A stretch of 64,000 nt of DNA from Apiotrichum sp. Y4204 (lineage: Eukaryota; Basidiomycota; Tremellomycetes; Trichosporonales; Trichosporonaceae): the NCBI GenBank assembly GCA_025531455.1, contig JAMYHL010000073.1, positions 62,001 to 126,000 of the forward strand. Reading direction: 5' to 3'. The stretch's first letter is position 1, and every line of letters begins with the position of its first letter. The notes below the pieces were generated by a model. The model did not search any database and was not told where the DNA came from. It saw nothing but the letters and a program-made list of their open reading frames with translations. Below, in pieces: positions 1 to 11,210 of the stretch. The translations under genes were made by a program, and so were the position numbers.

Positions 1-727
1 TTGCTGTGATTGATGGAGCGCTTGCAGCTGCGATGTCAGAAACGCAACTTGACATCTATACGCGTAATGGGATCACACGCACCTGTTTCATTATCGCCTC
101 ACGATCCGTCCCTAGATTTGACAGCATTCCACTTGCAGCAGCAACTGCAGCCCATTCGGGGATCCCAGTTAACGGCGTAGATGGCTGCTTTGGTGCCCCG
201 TCGGCACCGGATGTTTGTTGTTGGGATTGTGTCTGCTGACTGCCCGACGCGTTCTGCTGTCTTAGGGCGGCAGCTTGAGTAGCTTGTTGCTGCGCGTAAA
301 GAAGACGAGCCTGGAGTTGAGCCTGGAGCGCCGCAACATCGGGCGTCTGGGCTGATGGTGATGGAGCACCCGTGTTGGGATTGGGTGCCGTTGACACCGA
401 TGCCCCAGTTCCGTTAACGGCAGAAGTAGGGTTGGCTCCCGACGCGCTGCTGCCACTCGGCTTTCGGGCCCCACTTGCGTTCAGCTGGCTGAGGTTGGCG
501 AAGAAGGCAGCTGCGGCAGGATTACCGGCACCGCGCGCTGCAGCCAATTGTTGAAGGATGGCCTGCTGGGTGGGAAGATCAAACGAGTTGAACTGAGGTA
601 TGCCTATCTGAGGCAACTGGGGGTTTGTTTGCTGTTGTTGCTGTGGTTGTGAGTACAGCTGTTGTGGTTGATTGCTGTTGTTGAGATCCGCCTCGGTGGA
701 GGTCGAGGGGCCTGCCTGCTGCGACAT
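1..727 (-). CDS. Gln/Ala/Ser-rich protein, N-terminal exons (partial)
   Basis: This is the 5' end of a gene that runs off the left edge. Exon 1 is 727-83 and starts MSQQAGPSTSTEADLNN. A 55-nt intron (82-28, GTGCGT donor, CTGAC branch, GCAG acceptor) is followed by exon 2 from 27 outwards, which keeps the frame as LQALHQSQQ. The 215 or so visible residues are low-complexity, with Gln runs near residues 20-35, Ala-rich stretches and many Ser/Pro/Thr, as in N-termini of fungal transcription or chromatin regulators. One less repetitive segment (FNSFDLPTQQAILQQL) might be a short conserved motif. No catalytic or DNA-binding domain lies in the visible part, so I do not name it. The intron and the protein-like composition make a real gene likely. 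Confidence 0.7.
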
Positions 728-3340
728 GACCTATGCGAACGACGCGTCCAGAGGCGAGGGAGAAGGGGGGCTTGGAGCCGGGGGGTCCGTCGGGCAATGA
801 GGGCCGAGGAGAGGGGACGAGGAAAAAGTGCGGGGACGAGGAGCGAGGTGGGGATGGCCGAGGGTACGCGAGGGCGTGAGGGTGGGACGTGGGGATAATG
901 GCTAGGCTCGCGGCTCGGCGCGGTGGGCACAGTCTACTGCGCGCGCGCAAGTCACGTATACTCGACGTAGTCGCAAAACACACGCGCTCTCAAGCCGCAC
1001 AGCAGTCGCACAGATAACCCGGACGGGCGGAGTCTGATAACGAAGGAACGGGGGGATCGGGGGGATGAGGGAGCGAGGGAGCGAGGGCGACGAAGTGTGA
1101 CGTGGCGTTATGGCCACGAAAAAAAAAAAGCGATTGCTGGGCTGGACAATGACACAGGATCCACAGTATGTGGTGTACAATACTACGTGGTGTGGGTGGT
1201 GTCCGCACAATCCACAGCAAGCAAGCAGGGCTCTGGCGTCCTGGCGTCTGGAGCTCTGCAGCTGGTGACGACCCCCAGTTGGCCAGTTACAAAGGCAATA
1301 TAAAAAAAAGGCAATACAGGCGGAGTTACGCGGTTCGATCCACAATTCCACAGGCTCACAGGCCACAAAGAAGGCAGAAAATTAAGGACCCGGGGCCGAT
1401 GGGGTGTGTGTGTGTGTGAGAACTGTCCCTGCTTGGCTGTGGCGTATAGGCGTAGACTCTCTGTAGGAAGGAAAGGGAGGGGAGGGGGGGGGACACGCAT
1501 CCACTCGGAGCGGGGGGGGAACCAGGGGGGGGGGGAGTGTGAGAGGTGAGTGTGGATGGTATATGGTATGTGGTTACAATACGCGATACGGTTGGTGGGA
1601 AGCCAATGATCCAGTCATCCAATGACCAACAGCGCTTGGAGCACCTCCGTGATCTGTGCACAGACCCAGAAGAAGCCCGGGGGCCAGAGGATCAGAGGAC
1701 CATGGTCACACGTCAGAGTGGCGGGTACCGGGCACAGATCTGAGGCTGGGTGGGGCCCGCGAGACTCGCCGCAAAGCAGCGGAGGTAGATTCGGGGTAAA
1801 AAAAGGTGAGGCCGGTGAGGCAGCTAGGCAGGCTCGAATAAAAATTAATCACACCGATTGCCAATTCAACAACAGAGCTAGTTGAATCCAAACCAAAGGC
1901 CGGGGGGAGGGGGGGAATCCAAGCAAGAAATCCCAACAAATCTACTTACTTACCAGACGATCGTGTGCATTGTACGATAGATCCGGCAGATCCTCCACCT
2001 CGCTCACCAGTGTGCCGTAAGATTGTAGGGAACCCATGTGCAACCTGCACGTAATACCGCAATGATGAAGCGACAAGGCAGTCCAGACATCCATGAAAAT
2101 GCCCCGTCCCCGTCGGTGCCGCTGTGACACTGTGACGTCCTGTCCCACTCATATGTAGACTCTACCCATTGTGATATTGTGGATGTTGTGGCACAACGCA
2201 GTTGTGGCAAGTCCGATGATCCGATGTGTCTCTCAGGCGGCATGTCGAGACCGATTACCGCGCGGACCGCTAAGTAACCAGATCATGCCTCACTTTCGTT
2301 ACCAACGGATCCGAATCTCCAGAGATCCGGAAGCGGGAAGCGGTCTGGGTGCAACAGGTGGATTACAGGCGAGCACATACGGAGCGATGTTGGGATGTGG
2401 GCTACAGTGTGTCACGTGATTGATAATGACGATACCAGCCAAGCATTTGTTCCTTTTATGATTAGTCGAATACAGCATAGAATAGCTTTTTTTGGAAGGA
2501 TGACTCTGCCTCGATTATACACTCGAGTCATCGGCGAAGCGGCCAGCGGCCAGAGGGCAGTGGGGCAGCGGCGCAGCGGGCAGCTAGTGGAACATGTGGT
2601 CATACGGCGCTGCCCGTGTGTGGCCGTGTGGAATATTGTGGCCTGGGGGTCTGGCCGGTCTGGGGCCAGGGGCCTGGGCGCTGCCTGGGTGGATTCGGGC
2701 CATGAGCCATGGGTCAGGGTGAGTGTGGGATTCTCAATCCAGCAAGCGGATCATGGAATCATGGATCAACAGAGTGCGAGTGTCCAGAGACCGCAGCACT
2801 ACTGCACCGAGTCGCCGAGTGGCCGCGAGTGGCCCGAGTGGCCCGAGTGGAATGCCCTCGCAAAAGGGCGGGCTGGGGGGGGGGGGGGGGGGCCGAGAGA
2901 GGGGGGTAAGGTCAAGGGAATGAGGCTCGCCAGGGCCGAGCAACACGCGAGGCCAGCCCAGCCCAGGCTGAGCACAGCTAGCACAGAAGAGAATGATCCC
3001 ATTCTCATTCCTCTCTCTTGCCGCGCCCTCCTTCCCCCCCGAGACTTATTACCGGTCGACTCGCATCAAGACAAGAGGGGGAGGGTAGCATGGTGTTCTT
3101 GCTCGGTAAGCAAAACTCTCATTCAGGCTCAATCGGGCAGACAAGCCAGGCCGAGAATGCATGCCAGCAGTAGTAGGTAGTACAGTCACCTCTTCAGCCT
3201 CCACACTACGCCGGCCTCGTAGTCGCATAGCTGTAGGGCTAGGTGCAGTACTCGGCACCTCGGTGCTACGGTACTGCGGTACTGTGGTGCATGTTCTCGG
3301 AGCAGGGTCGGGTTATCGTGTTGCATTCTTTCGTCGCGGA
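728..3340. other. Intergenic, low-complexity, no supported gene
   Basis: No open frame here has splice support or family resemblance. The DNA contains long G-runs (about 1486-1540 and 2875-2892), a TG microsatellite near 1408-1419, an A-run near 1119-1129, and tandem copies of a GTGGCCCGA-like unit near 2812-2850. It probably holds the upstream region of the Gln-rich gene on the left and the promoter of the bZIP gene on the right. A 261-codon frame at 2395-3180 is discussed under rejected items. Confidence 0.5.
2875..2892 (+). repeat. Homopolymer G18
   Basis: An uninterrupted run of 18 G lies just after tandem GTGGCCCGA-type units. Together with the G-runs at 1486-1540 it could form G-quadruplexes. 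Runs of this kind are also prone to length errors in assembly. Confidence 0.8.
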
Positions 3341-3341
3341 T

Positions 3342-4202
3342 GGTGTTGCACTTTTCCTTCTCCTCCGTCTAAGATCACCAAGAGTCTGATCGTGATCGTT
3401 CTCTAGAACTCTCGTCCGCCCGCCTTTACTCCTCTCAGCCCGACTCTTCCTTGGCTCGCGGCCTCTCATCTCCGTCCTCGCGTCCTCAGCAGATCGAGGA
3501 CAGAATTGGTGCAGGATCCCCAAAGCTGGTCGCCACAGCCGCCGCTGCCGCCGCCCCTGGGCTCTCTGGGTTTTCGCTTGCTAGCGTTTTTCGTTGCCAT
3601 TCCACTCCCGACCTTCTTTCTCTTTCTCTCTTTCTCCATTCATCTGCCTCTCGCCTTTGCTATCGACTCGTTTGTCGGCATTGAGACGCTCGATCACCCG
3701 CTCTGTTCCTGCAACCCGCGCAGGTAACACTTACATCCTACGTATTATTTTTTTATCTTTTCCTTCAGCAGACAATCGCTTTGGCACGTTTATCCACATC
3801 TGCACCATTCTCCCTCTCGCCTTCGCCACCCCACCCCGGCAGTCGGAGTCATCGTCCTGTGCCTTTTCTCGCCGCCGGACATTCACCTCCGACTAACCTC
3901 CCACCGTCCTGGGCCTCAGACACGGCATCGTGCTCGATTCTGGAAATCAATTACACAACCACACTCCGCGGACGGCTTCTCTTCCCCTCACCAGTCCTGT
4001 CTGTTGGCACAGTGATCCGCAGCAGCAAGCTCCTTGACTCCACCGTATCGCCTCCCCTCCGTTGAGCGAACATACCGAACGCCAGTGTCGTGATCTCCGG
4101 CAGACTCCTCATATCGTGACTACCTTCACCATCGTAGCACGTCCGCCTTTGCAGTACTACCTCTTTTTGCCTACCCTTCTATATCCGCTCGTCCCTCTAA
4201 CA
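3342..4202 (+). promoter_or_regulatory. ATG-free pyrimidine-rich leader of the bZIP gene
   Basis: From the ATG at about 3339 to the chosen start codon at 4203 there is no ATG in any forward frame, over about 860 nt. The stretch is rich in C and T. That is what a long 5' untranslated region kept free of upstream start codons would look like, and it supports 4203 as the first start. A possible 5'-leader intron is 3724-3768 (CAG|GTAACA ... CCTTCAG). The transcription start cannot be placed from the sequence. Confidence 0.5.
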
Positions 4203-6426
4203 ATGGCGGCACCTGTGGACGCGCTGACGCCGAACACGGCCGCCTTTCTTGATTCTCTTACGATGGATATCAAGAGCAGCAATCCTGGCTTTCCACCGTC
4301 TGCTTTCTTTCCAGTTCCAGGCCGTGACACCCCAGAGGAGTCGTCTCCTTCTTCAGTTGGGGACTCCAAGGCGAAGGTCATGGTATCGGATGACAGCGAT
4401 CAAGAAGCGCCAACAGTGAATCATAAGCGTAAGGCCCATGACGAAGTCCCCGACCACGCGGACGAAGAGGAGGATGATGGTACGTACGGTAACTGATGTA
4501 CCGCGAGTTGATTGCTAACACTGTCTAGACTCTGGCTCTGAGGCCGGCCACGAAGATAAGCGACAGCATAACAACGAACCCAAGAAGGCTGGGCGCAAGG
4601 CAGCTAATAAAGGGGGCGAGAAGGGCAAGGACAACATGACGAAGGCTCAGCGCCGCAAAGAGCAGAACCGCGCTGCCCAGAAAGCCTTCCGCGAGCGACG
4701 TGAGGCGAAAGTCCGTGATGTAAGTTTTGCTGTCCCACCGTTCCAGAACAAACGACTCATCGGTCCAGCTCGAACAGAAAGTTGCCGAACTTGAGGCCAA
4801 GTCGTTCGGCGCCTCAGTGGAGAATGAGAACCTACGAGGCATCCTTCGCCGGTTGCAGGAGGAGAACATGGCACTTAAGCAGGCCAACTTCACTTTCTCC
4901 ATGCCTCCACCAAATGGAGTGACCGCGGCCAGTGGACAGCAAACTCCAGTTGCCAACAACGGGTCCGTTGCCTCGGGTATCGACTGGTCGAGCTTCAACA
5001 GTTTCAAACCGCAGACCCAGGTCCCGAAACCCCCCTCTCCGCCGCAAAGCGTCAACGACACCCTTCGGAGCATTAATGACCCGTCGCCAGTTCACCGCTC
5101 ATCGATAGGCTCCGATCACACCCCCGACTCACTCGTCTCTATGAATGGACAAAGTCCCAGCTCAACTTCTGAGCGTAGCGCGATGCCTACCCTCTTTGGT
5201 GGGATGCAGTCGACTGCCCCGACACCGATTCTTCAGAATGGCTCGAACCAAGTCAACTCCAGCCCAAGCGATACACTTTCGCCGCCATCGTCAATGAACG
5301 CAACGAACAAGGAGGATGTTGAGGCACTCTTCCGCAGCCTGTACCCGAACGGAATTGATGCGGTTTTGGCCAATGCGGCAAATGCCACCAGTTACACGTC
5401 ATCCGGTCTCAATGTCCCGGGACTCACCGCGCCAACTGCTCCGGCTCCTCAGCCCTTGCCGTCGACTCCGAAGTTCCAGACGCCATATACATTTATCGGC
5501 TCTCATTCCGGCCTCACGTCTGTTGCGGACTCCACGTCCAATGCCCTCGCCAAACTGTTCGAGTCGACCGCGTACCGTGAGCCGACCACTGACTCGATGA
5601 ACCCCAACGCCTCCACCGGTCTCTCAGGATTCGCGCCGAGTTACGCCCAACAGAACGCGTCTGCGTCGCAGATGAACACCTCACTGGCAAGCCAGGCTCC
5701 ATGGAGTAACATTACCGACAATTCCGTCAACGAGTTCCTTGCCTCTCTCAGTGGCGCGAACGTGAATGAGGCAGATGTGTCGGGAGCCGCTGAGGACGAC
5801 TTATTTTCGCGCCAAATCGAGGCCCTCATCAGTGCTCAGGGTGGCACAATGTCCCCGACATCAGCGTTTAATCTTCCTAACTCTTCCTTCAGCCCCACCA
5901 ACTATCTCAACATGTCGCCCTCGCCGATGCGGTCACTTTCCAATTCCGCCACGCCACAGTCCACTGCGGGCACCAGTGTCACGTCGCCGCAGACCGAGGG
6001 CTCGCCCGCAGGAGCCCAACAAGAGTCTCTGTGCAACGGCTCCAAGGTCATTCATGTTCTTGGCAACGATGGTCGAGTCATGCGTCCATCGGAGGTGTGG
6101 ACCAAGATGGGCATGCACAACACGGCGGAACCTGGCGATCTGCTCATCGACGATCTGTGTGAGACCAGATGAAGGCAAAGGCTACGTGTAAGGACGGCAA
6201 GCGGTACATGAGCTATCAGGACGTCGAGCATGTCGTGAAAGCTCGCGAGAAGAGTGGCACGAGCCGTTTTGGATCGCGAGACGCATCGCAGCCCATTCAG
6301 CCCGCCCACGAAGACGGCCCATTGCAAGGGGTAGAGGACTGCAAGAACAAGAAGTACCACGACCCGGCCGAATGTCAAGCCCGGTTGAATGCTGCCTACG
6401 TTCAAGCCAACGGCGGCGGCTTCTAA
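4203..6426 (+). CDS. YAP1: AP-1/Yap1-type bZIP transcription factor, frame break near C-terminus
   Basis: Exons are 4203-4479, 4529-4719 and 4769-6172; the two 49-nt introns have GTACGT and GTAAGT donors. This reading gives 623 aa. The basic region (about residues 131-156, RRKEQNRAAQKAFRERR) is the fungal Pap1/Yap1 signature, with NRxxQxAFR DNA-contact residues, and runs across an intron into a leucine zipper starting LEQKVAELEAK. The middle is Ser/Pro/Thr-rich. In this family the C-terminal Cys-rich domain senses peroxide and controls nuclear export. Here it starts normally (PSEVW, then IDDLCE), but TGA follows at 6170-6172. The rest of the domain (MKAKATCKDGKR, then YMSYQDVEHVV) lies in another frame at 6169-6426. 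By family comparison this is a 2-base surplus near 6161-6168. It could be a sequencing error, a real mutation or unusual decoding. The start at 4203 is the first ATG after the ATG-free leader. Confidence 0.85.
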
Positions 6427-6790
6427 TCTTGTAACGTCATTCATGCTCGTCCTGTACAACCACTCCACAAACGATTCTATCATCACTATGTATCCATCGA
6501 CTTCTCCCAAGCAGTAAAATGTTGGCTCTCAACTCGTTCCATCGCCGAGCCCTGCATCTTGGCAGAGATATGCTGGTTGCTTTCCGCCCGCCTTCGTCCT
6601 TTGTACTGTATATTATTTAGGTTTTACCTCCAGAAAGGAAGAAATCCCCCAAACAACTTGCGCCAGGACACGTTTGTAGACGCAGAAAAATGCATGTGAA
6701 ATATGGAACCACAGTGGACCAGACTAAAGTAATGCTAATGGCCACTACTACCCTTGTGCTCTAAGATGGAAGACGCCAGCTTCCCGTTGA
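6427..6790. other. Convergent 3' spacer
   Basis: This short region between the 3' ends of the bZIP gene (+) and ILS1 (-) holds only untranslated and terminator sequence. I see no gene in it. Confidence 0.6.
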
Positions 6791-9700
6791 TTAGGGACGC
6801 TCGGCGAGGGTGAGCACGAAACGCTCGGCGCGGTCCTCGTCACCAATCTCCTTTTCGCGAACCTCGGTAGCGTAGACCTTGCGGCCCTCCGGCAGCTGCG
6901 CGATCTCAACCGGGATGGCGTAGATCTGAGACTGAAGGATATCAGTCGATGTCGCGATGGCCGGGGCGAGGGCGTCGGTCTCGCCGTTGTCATAAGCGTA
7001 GAAGACGTCGACGCGGTCGGTGGGGACGAGACCTGCGGACTTGCGAAGCTTGTTGACACGCGAGGTGAGCGCACGGATAAGGGCAATGTGCTCGAGGTCG
7101 TCATGCCTCCGGCAGTCGAGGAGGATGGTGGCGTCACCGTCAGTCGCAGTCTCGTACGACTGTGCGCGCTCGCCCTCGAGCTCGACATAGCGCGTAACGA
7201 CCAGATCGCCCTCAACAAGCTCAACGCCGTTCAGCACGACCTTACCGGTCGAGACATAAGACTTGCACTCGTCCGAAGACATCTTCGGGAGGTGCGACTT
7301 GACCTTGCCGAGGTCCTTGCGGAGCTTGCGACCGAGAACGGGCCAGTCGGCGGTCGCCTTGTACTTGATACCAGTGGCAGACTCATCCTTGGTGTAGACG
7401 ATCTCAGCGACGTTGAGCTCAGCAAGAACGTAGGCCTCGAGCGACTTGACGTCGTCCAGGTATTGCTGGTCATGGTGGAAGAGAACAAGCTCCTTCAGCG
7501 GCATCTTAACCTTAAGGGTGCGCTTGTCACGGATGATACGGCCCAACTCAATCACCGTCTTGAGACGCTGCACCTGACGCTCGATAACAGTGTCAAAGTA
7601 CTCCTCGCGAACCTTGGGAAGAAGCAAGAAGTGGACGGAACGGACATCGGCACCGTCCTTGGGTTCCGGCGTGGTCGCCCGGAGGCTCTGGTAGACCATC
7701 TCACAAGTGAAGGGGGTGAACGACGACATGGTGAGCGACAGAGTGTAAAGCGTCTCATACAGCGAGTTGAGCGCGGCCTTCGTGTCCTCGACACCGTTCT
7801 CGCCCTTAAGACGTCGACGGTTGAAACGGATGTACCAATTGGTGAGGTCGGCAATAAGGTCGAGAAGGCGGGGAATAACAGTGTAGAGGCGGTACGCATC
7901 CATCTCCTGGTTGACAAGTTGAATGAGCGACTGGCAACGAGCGAGGATCCAGCGGTCAAAGACATTGGTCGACTTGGGCGCATCGTGGTCGTACATGAAC
8001 TTGGTGCCGTTCGCCTGGTTGAAGAGCTCAACCTGGTTGAGGTAGAAGTTGAGCGAGTTGATCCACTTCAGAATGACGTTGGAGAGAACATCGCGCACAC
8101 CCTCCTCGCGGAAACGAAGGTTGTCACCGCGGACAACGGGCGAGTTGATCAGGAACAGGCGGACGGAGTCGGCACCGTACTTCTCGACGAGCTCGATGGG
8201 GTCAGGGTAGTTCTTGAGCTTCTTGGACATCTTCTTGCCATCGGCAGCGAGAACGAGGCCCGTGACGATAAGGTTCTTCCACGGAGCAGTGTCGAAGAGC
8301 TGGGTGCCAAGGACGAGAAGAGTGTAGAACCAACCGCGGGTCTGGTCGATACCTTCAGAGACAAAGTCGGCAGGATAAGTCCGCTTGAAAAGCTCCTGGT
8401 TCTCGAAGGGGTAGTGCGCCTGGGCATAAGGCATGGAACCAGACTCGAACCAGCAGTCGAAGACTTCCTCAATACGCTTGAGGTCACCCTTGCCCTTCTT
8501 GGAGGGGATGGTGATGTGGTCAATCGACTCGCGATGCAGGTCCTTGATGCCCTTGACGCCAGAGAGCTCCTCAAGCTGCGCGACAGACGACACGCAGACG
8601 ACCTCCTCCATGTCCTCGGACGCCCAAAGGGGGATGGGGGTACCCCAGTAACGGTTACGCGAAATGTTCCAGTCACGGGCGTTCTTCAGCCATCCACCGA
8701 AGCGACCTTCACCGACATGAGGAGGCACCCAGCGGGTCTTCTCATTGTTGGCGACGAGACGGTCCGAGATCTGAGCGACGCGGACGAACCAAACGGGAAC
8801 AGCGCGGTAGATGAGTGGAGTTCCGGACCTCCAGCAGAAGGGGTACGAGTGCATGATGTCGGAACGGACAATGAGACGGCCCTTCTTGTTCAGGTCCTTA
8901 ATAATCTGTCCGTCGGCCTCCTTGATGTAGACGCCCTTGTAGTCGGGGACCTCATCGGTGAACTTGCCAGACTCGTTGACGGGGCAAGGAGGGATCTCGT
9001 CCTCGCGAACGATCTTGTGCAAAACAGCAATGCGGTGGTCGTCCTCACCAAAGGCAGGAGCCTGGTGAACAATACCGGTACCGGACTGGTCTGTAACGTA
9101 CGTGTCGGCAATGACGCGGAAAGCACGGTCCTCGTACTGCTCGGTGAAGTAGTCAAAGATGGGAGTGTAGCGCCAGCCAACCATGTCCTTTCCAAGGAAC
9201 GAGCCAACCTTCTTGAACTTAGGCTCCTTCTTAGCGTCAGGCTTCTTGCCGTTTGCGTACTCCTTGTAAACCGTGCCGAGGAGTCCCTCAAGCAGGATGA
9301 AGTTCTGATTGCGCTCAACATCGTGGATCTTGATGTAGGTGAAGTCGGGGTGAACACAGAGGGCAAGGTTGGAGGGAAGAGTGTAGGGGGTGGTCGTCCA
9401 AGCGAGAAGCGAGGTGGTAGGGTCGTCGACAAGCGGGAACGAAACAGTCACGGCCGGGTCGGAAACCATACGGTAGTCCTCACCAGCCTCGAAGTTGGAG
9501 AGGGGAGTGGTGCAGCCAGTCGAGTAGGGCATAACGCGGAGGCCCCGGTAAACCTGGTCCTTCTCCCAAAGCTGGCCGAAAACCCACCAGACCGACTCCA
9601 TGAAGGTAGGGTCCAGAGTCTTGTAACCCGTGTCAAAGTCGATCCAGCGACCGACACGCTCCACGGTAGCCTTCCACTCCTCGGAATAACGCATGACAAT

Positions 9701-10251
9701 CTCACGGCACGCCGCGTTGTACTTGTCAATACCCATCTTCATAACGTCCTCCTTGCCAGAGATGCCAAGCTTTTTGTCAATCTCGTGCTCGACAGGGAGG
9801 CCGTGGGTGTCCCAACCAAAGCGGCGCTCAACGTGGTGGCCGGTGGCGTGAGCATGGCGAGTAACAATGTCCTGTGGGTTAACAAAACGCCCAGTCAGAA
9901 GTAGTAAGTAACAGCTTTACTCACCTTGATGGTTCCGGCAAGGATGTGCCCGTAATGAGGAAGGCCAGTCGCAAACGGAGGACCATCGTAAAACGAGAAC
10001 TCGGGGCGACCCTCAGAGAGCTTCTGCTGCGTATGGAATGCGTCAATGGCCCGCCAAAAGTCAAGCACGTTGTGCTCGGCAGTGGGGATATGAATCGACT
10101 TGGACGCTAAAATGAGTGTCAGCGACTGGTGATGCAACACAGGTGATAAGAGCTCTGCAAGAGATCAAGAGTGACGGCTTAGTGAGCCGGACTCGGGGCA
10201 CGATCTGCCAAGGGTTGCGAGTAACTCACGGTCGTGGGTTTTGAACGACAT
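6791..10251 (-). CDS. ILS1: Isoleucyl-tRNA synthetase, cytosolic
   Basis: This class I synthetase attaches isoleucine to tRNA-Ile in the cytosol. Exons are 10251-10230, 10106-9925 and 9871-6791, giving 1094 aa, the usual fungal length. The first coding exon is only 22 nt (MSFKTHD plus one base); its 122-nt intron is longer than the second (53 nt). The protein then runs [39 protein letters not shown] (HIGH-type motif HYGH, residues 58-61) and, after the second intron, [20 protein letters not shown]. The KMSKS-type motif is [12 protein letters not shown] near residue 613. The editing domain lies between them, and the C-terminal anticodon-binding part is present to the stop. No targeting peptide is seen, so this is the cytosolic form. 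It is divergent from the AIR-like gene. The long open frame on the opposite strand is a shadow. Confidence 0.97.
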
Positions 10252-10860
10252 GATGGCTAGTCTAAGAATCAAACAGTGGGCAGGACAAGTGGCGACCAGC
10301 GTCCGTCTATATAACGAGCAGCACGACCACTGGCGGCGGGGAGAGAGTCGATGATGACAAAATCAAAAGTCGACTCGGGCAAAAAAAAAAAAAGTTGGCG
10401 CTATGAGTGCTCTGCGCTGTGTTGATCGGGCAGTCGACTCTTTCGCTTTCGTTTCGGAGATGGGGAGAGATGGAGATGTGAGAACACGCAAAACGCTCCT
10501 TGCTCGTTGCTGCTGTGGGCGACGAGAAGCAGGGGTGCGGGAAGGGGGTAATGTCAGGAAGGGAGGTAGCAGCAGGGAGTAGAAGGACGGACGTATTGGA
10601 CAGCCGACGCGACCAGAGGCTGCGGGGCAGCCTGGACGGGGATTCCGAGGACAATGTGGGGGACGAGCTTCGCTGAACGAGCCGGACGAGCTGGGCGGAA
10701 AGCGGGAGAGCGGCCAGAGCGGAGGGCGCGGAGAACGGACTGAGAGTGTGGCAAAAAAAAAAAAAAAAAAAATAGGAACTAGGCCACGAGGGGGAACGAC
10801 TCGAACATGTGGATATGTGGATATAGCCTGCTTTAGCTGCTTTGATCGCTTTGAGCTACA

Positions 10861-10891
10861 TGCTGACGTGCTTACGTGCTAACGTGCTAGG
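10861..10891 (+). repeat. 8-bp tandem repeat TGCTNACG, about 3.9 copies
   Basis: Successive units are TGCTGACG, TGCTTACG, TGCTAACG and TGCTAGG. They lie in the shared promoter region of ILS1 and the AIR-like gene. Function is unknown. Confidence 0.75.
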
Positions 10892-11040
10892 TAGGTGGTG
10901 CACGTGCTGACTCATGCCCCAATCGCGTGCACTCTGCATGCACATCGCGTGTCTGGGCCTCCTCACGGGCGCGTACGGGCGGCCTGCCAGAGCTGGTTGT
11001 ATGCTTCCGCTGCCGCCACCCACCCACCCCCATCCATCCA

Positions 11041-11072
11041 CTTGCCACCTTGCCACTTGCCACTTGCCACTG
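11041..11072 (+). repeat. 7-bp TTGCCAC repeat cluster
   Basis: Four imperfect copies of TTGCCAC lie head to tail about 140 nt upstream of the AIR-like start codon. They may be slippage products or repeated factor sites. Confidence 0.7.
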
Positions 11073-11210
11073 GCCCTTGGTGGAGGTTTTCAAACAAGAT
11101 TTCGGTCAGCAAACGTTTTATTAAAAACCACAGCCCACACTCCACTATATGCCCTCTTGTGTGGCCCTCGACCAGCTCGACATCACTCCTCGTTCCACAT
11201 CGTTCTCATC

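Larger units (their letters stand above)
10252..11210. promoter_or_regulatory. Divergent promoter region between ILS1 and the AIR-like gene
   Basis: About 960 nt separate the two start codons. The region contains A-runs at 10381-10393 (13) and 10753-10772 (20), nearly four copies of an 8-base unit TGCTNACG at 10861-10891, and copies of TTGCCAC at 11041-11072. Poly(dA:dT) tracts of this kind often exclude nucleosomes in fungal promoters; that role is inferred. No gene is seen. Confidence 0.5.

Noticed and set aside
2395..3180. A 261-codon open frame on the plus strand
   Set aside because: Its composition follows tandem GTGGCCCGA units and the G18 run. It has no domain, no splice signals in support and no coding bias, and it lies in probable promoter DNA.
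6159..6220. An intron starting at GTGAGA in the bZIP gene to explain the frame break
   Set aside because: The nearest AG makes a 10-nt intron. Later acceptors give a stop or delete the conserved second half of the Cys-rich domain.
7088..9904. A 938-codon open frame on the plus strand
   Set aside because: It lies exactly antisense to ILS1 exon 3. The codon bias of the real gene leaves the opposite frame free of stops, and the translated product has no family motif.
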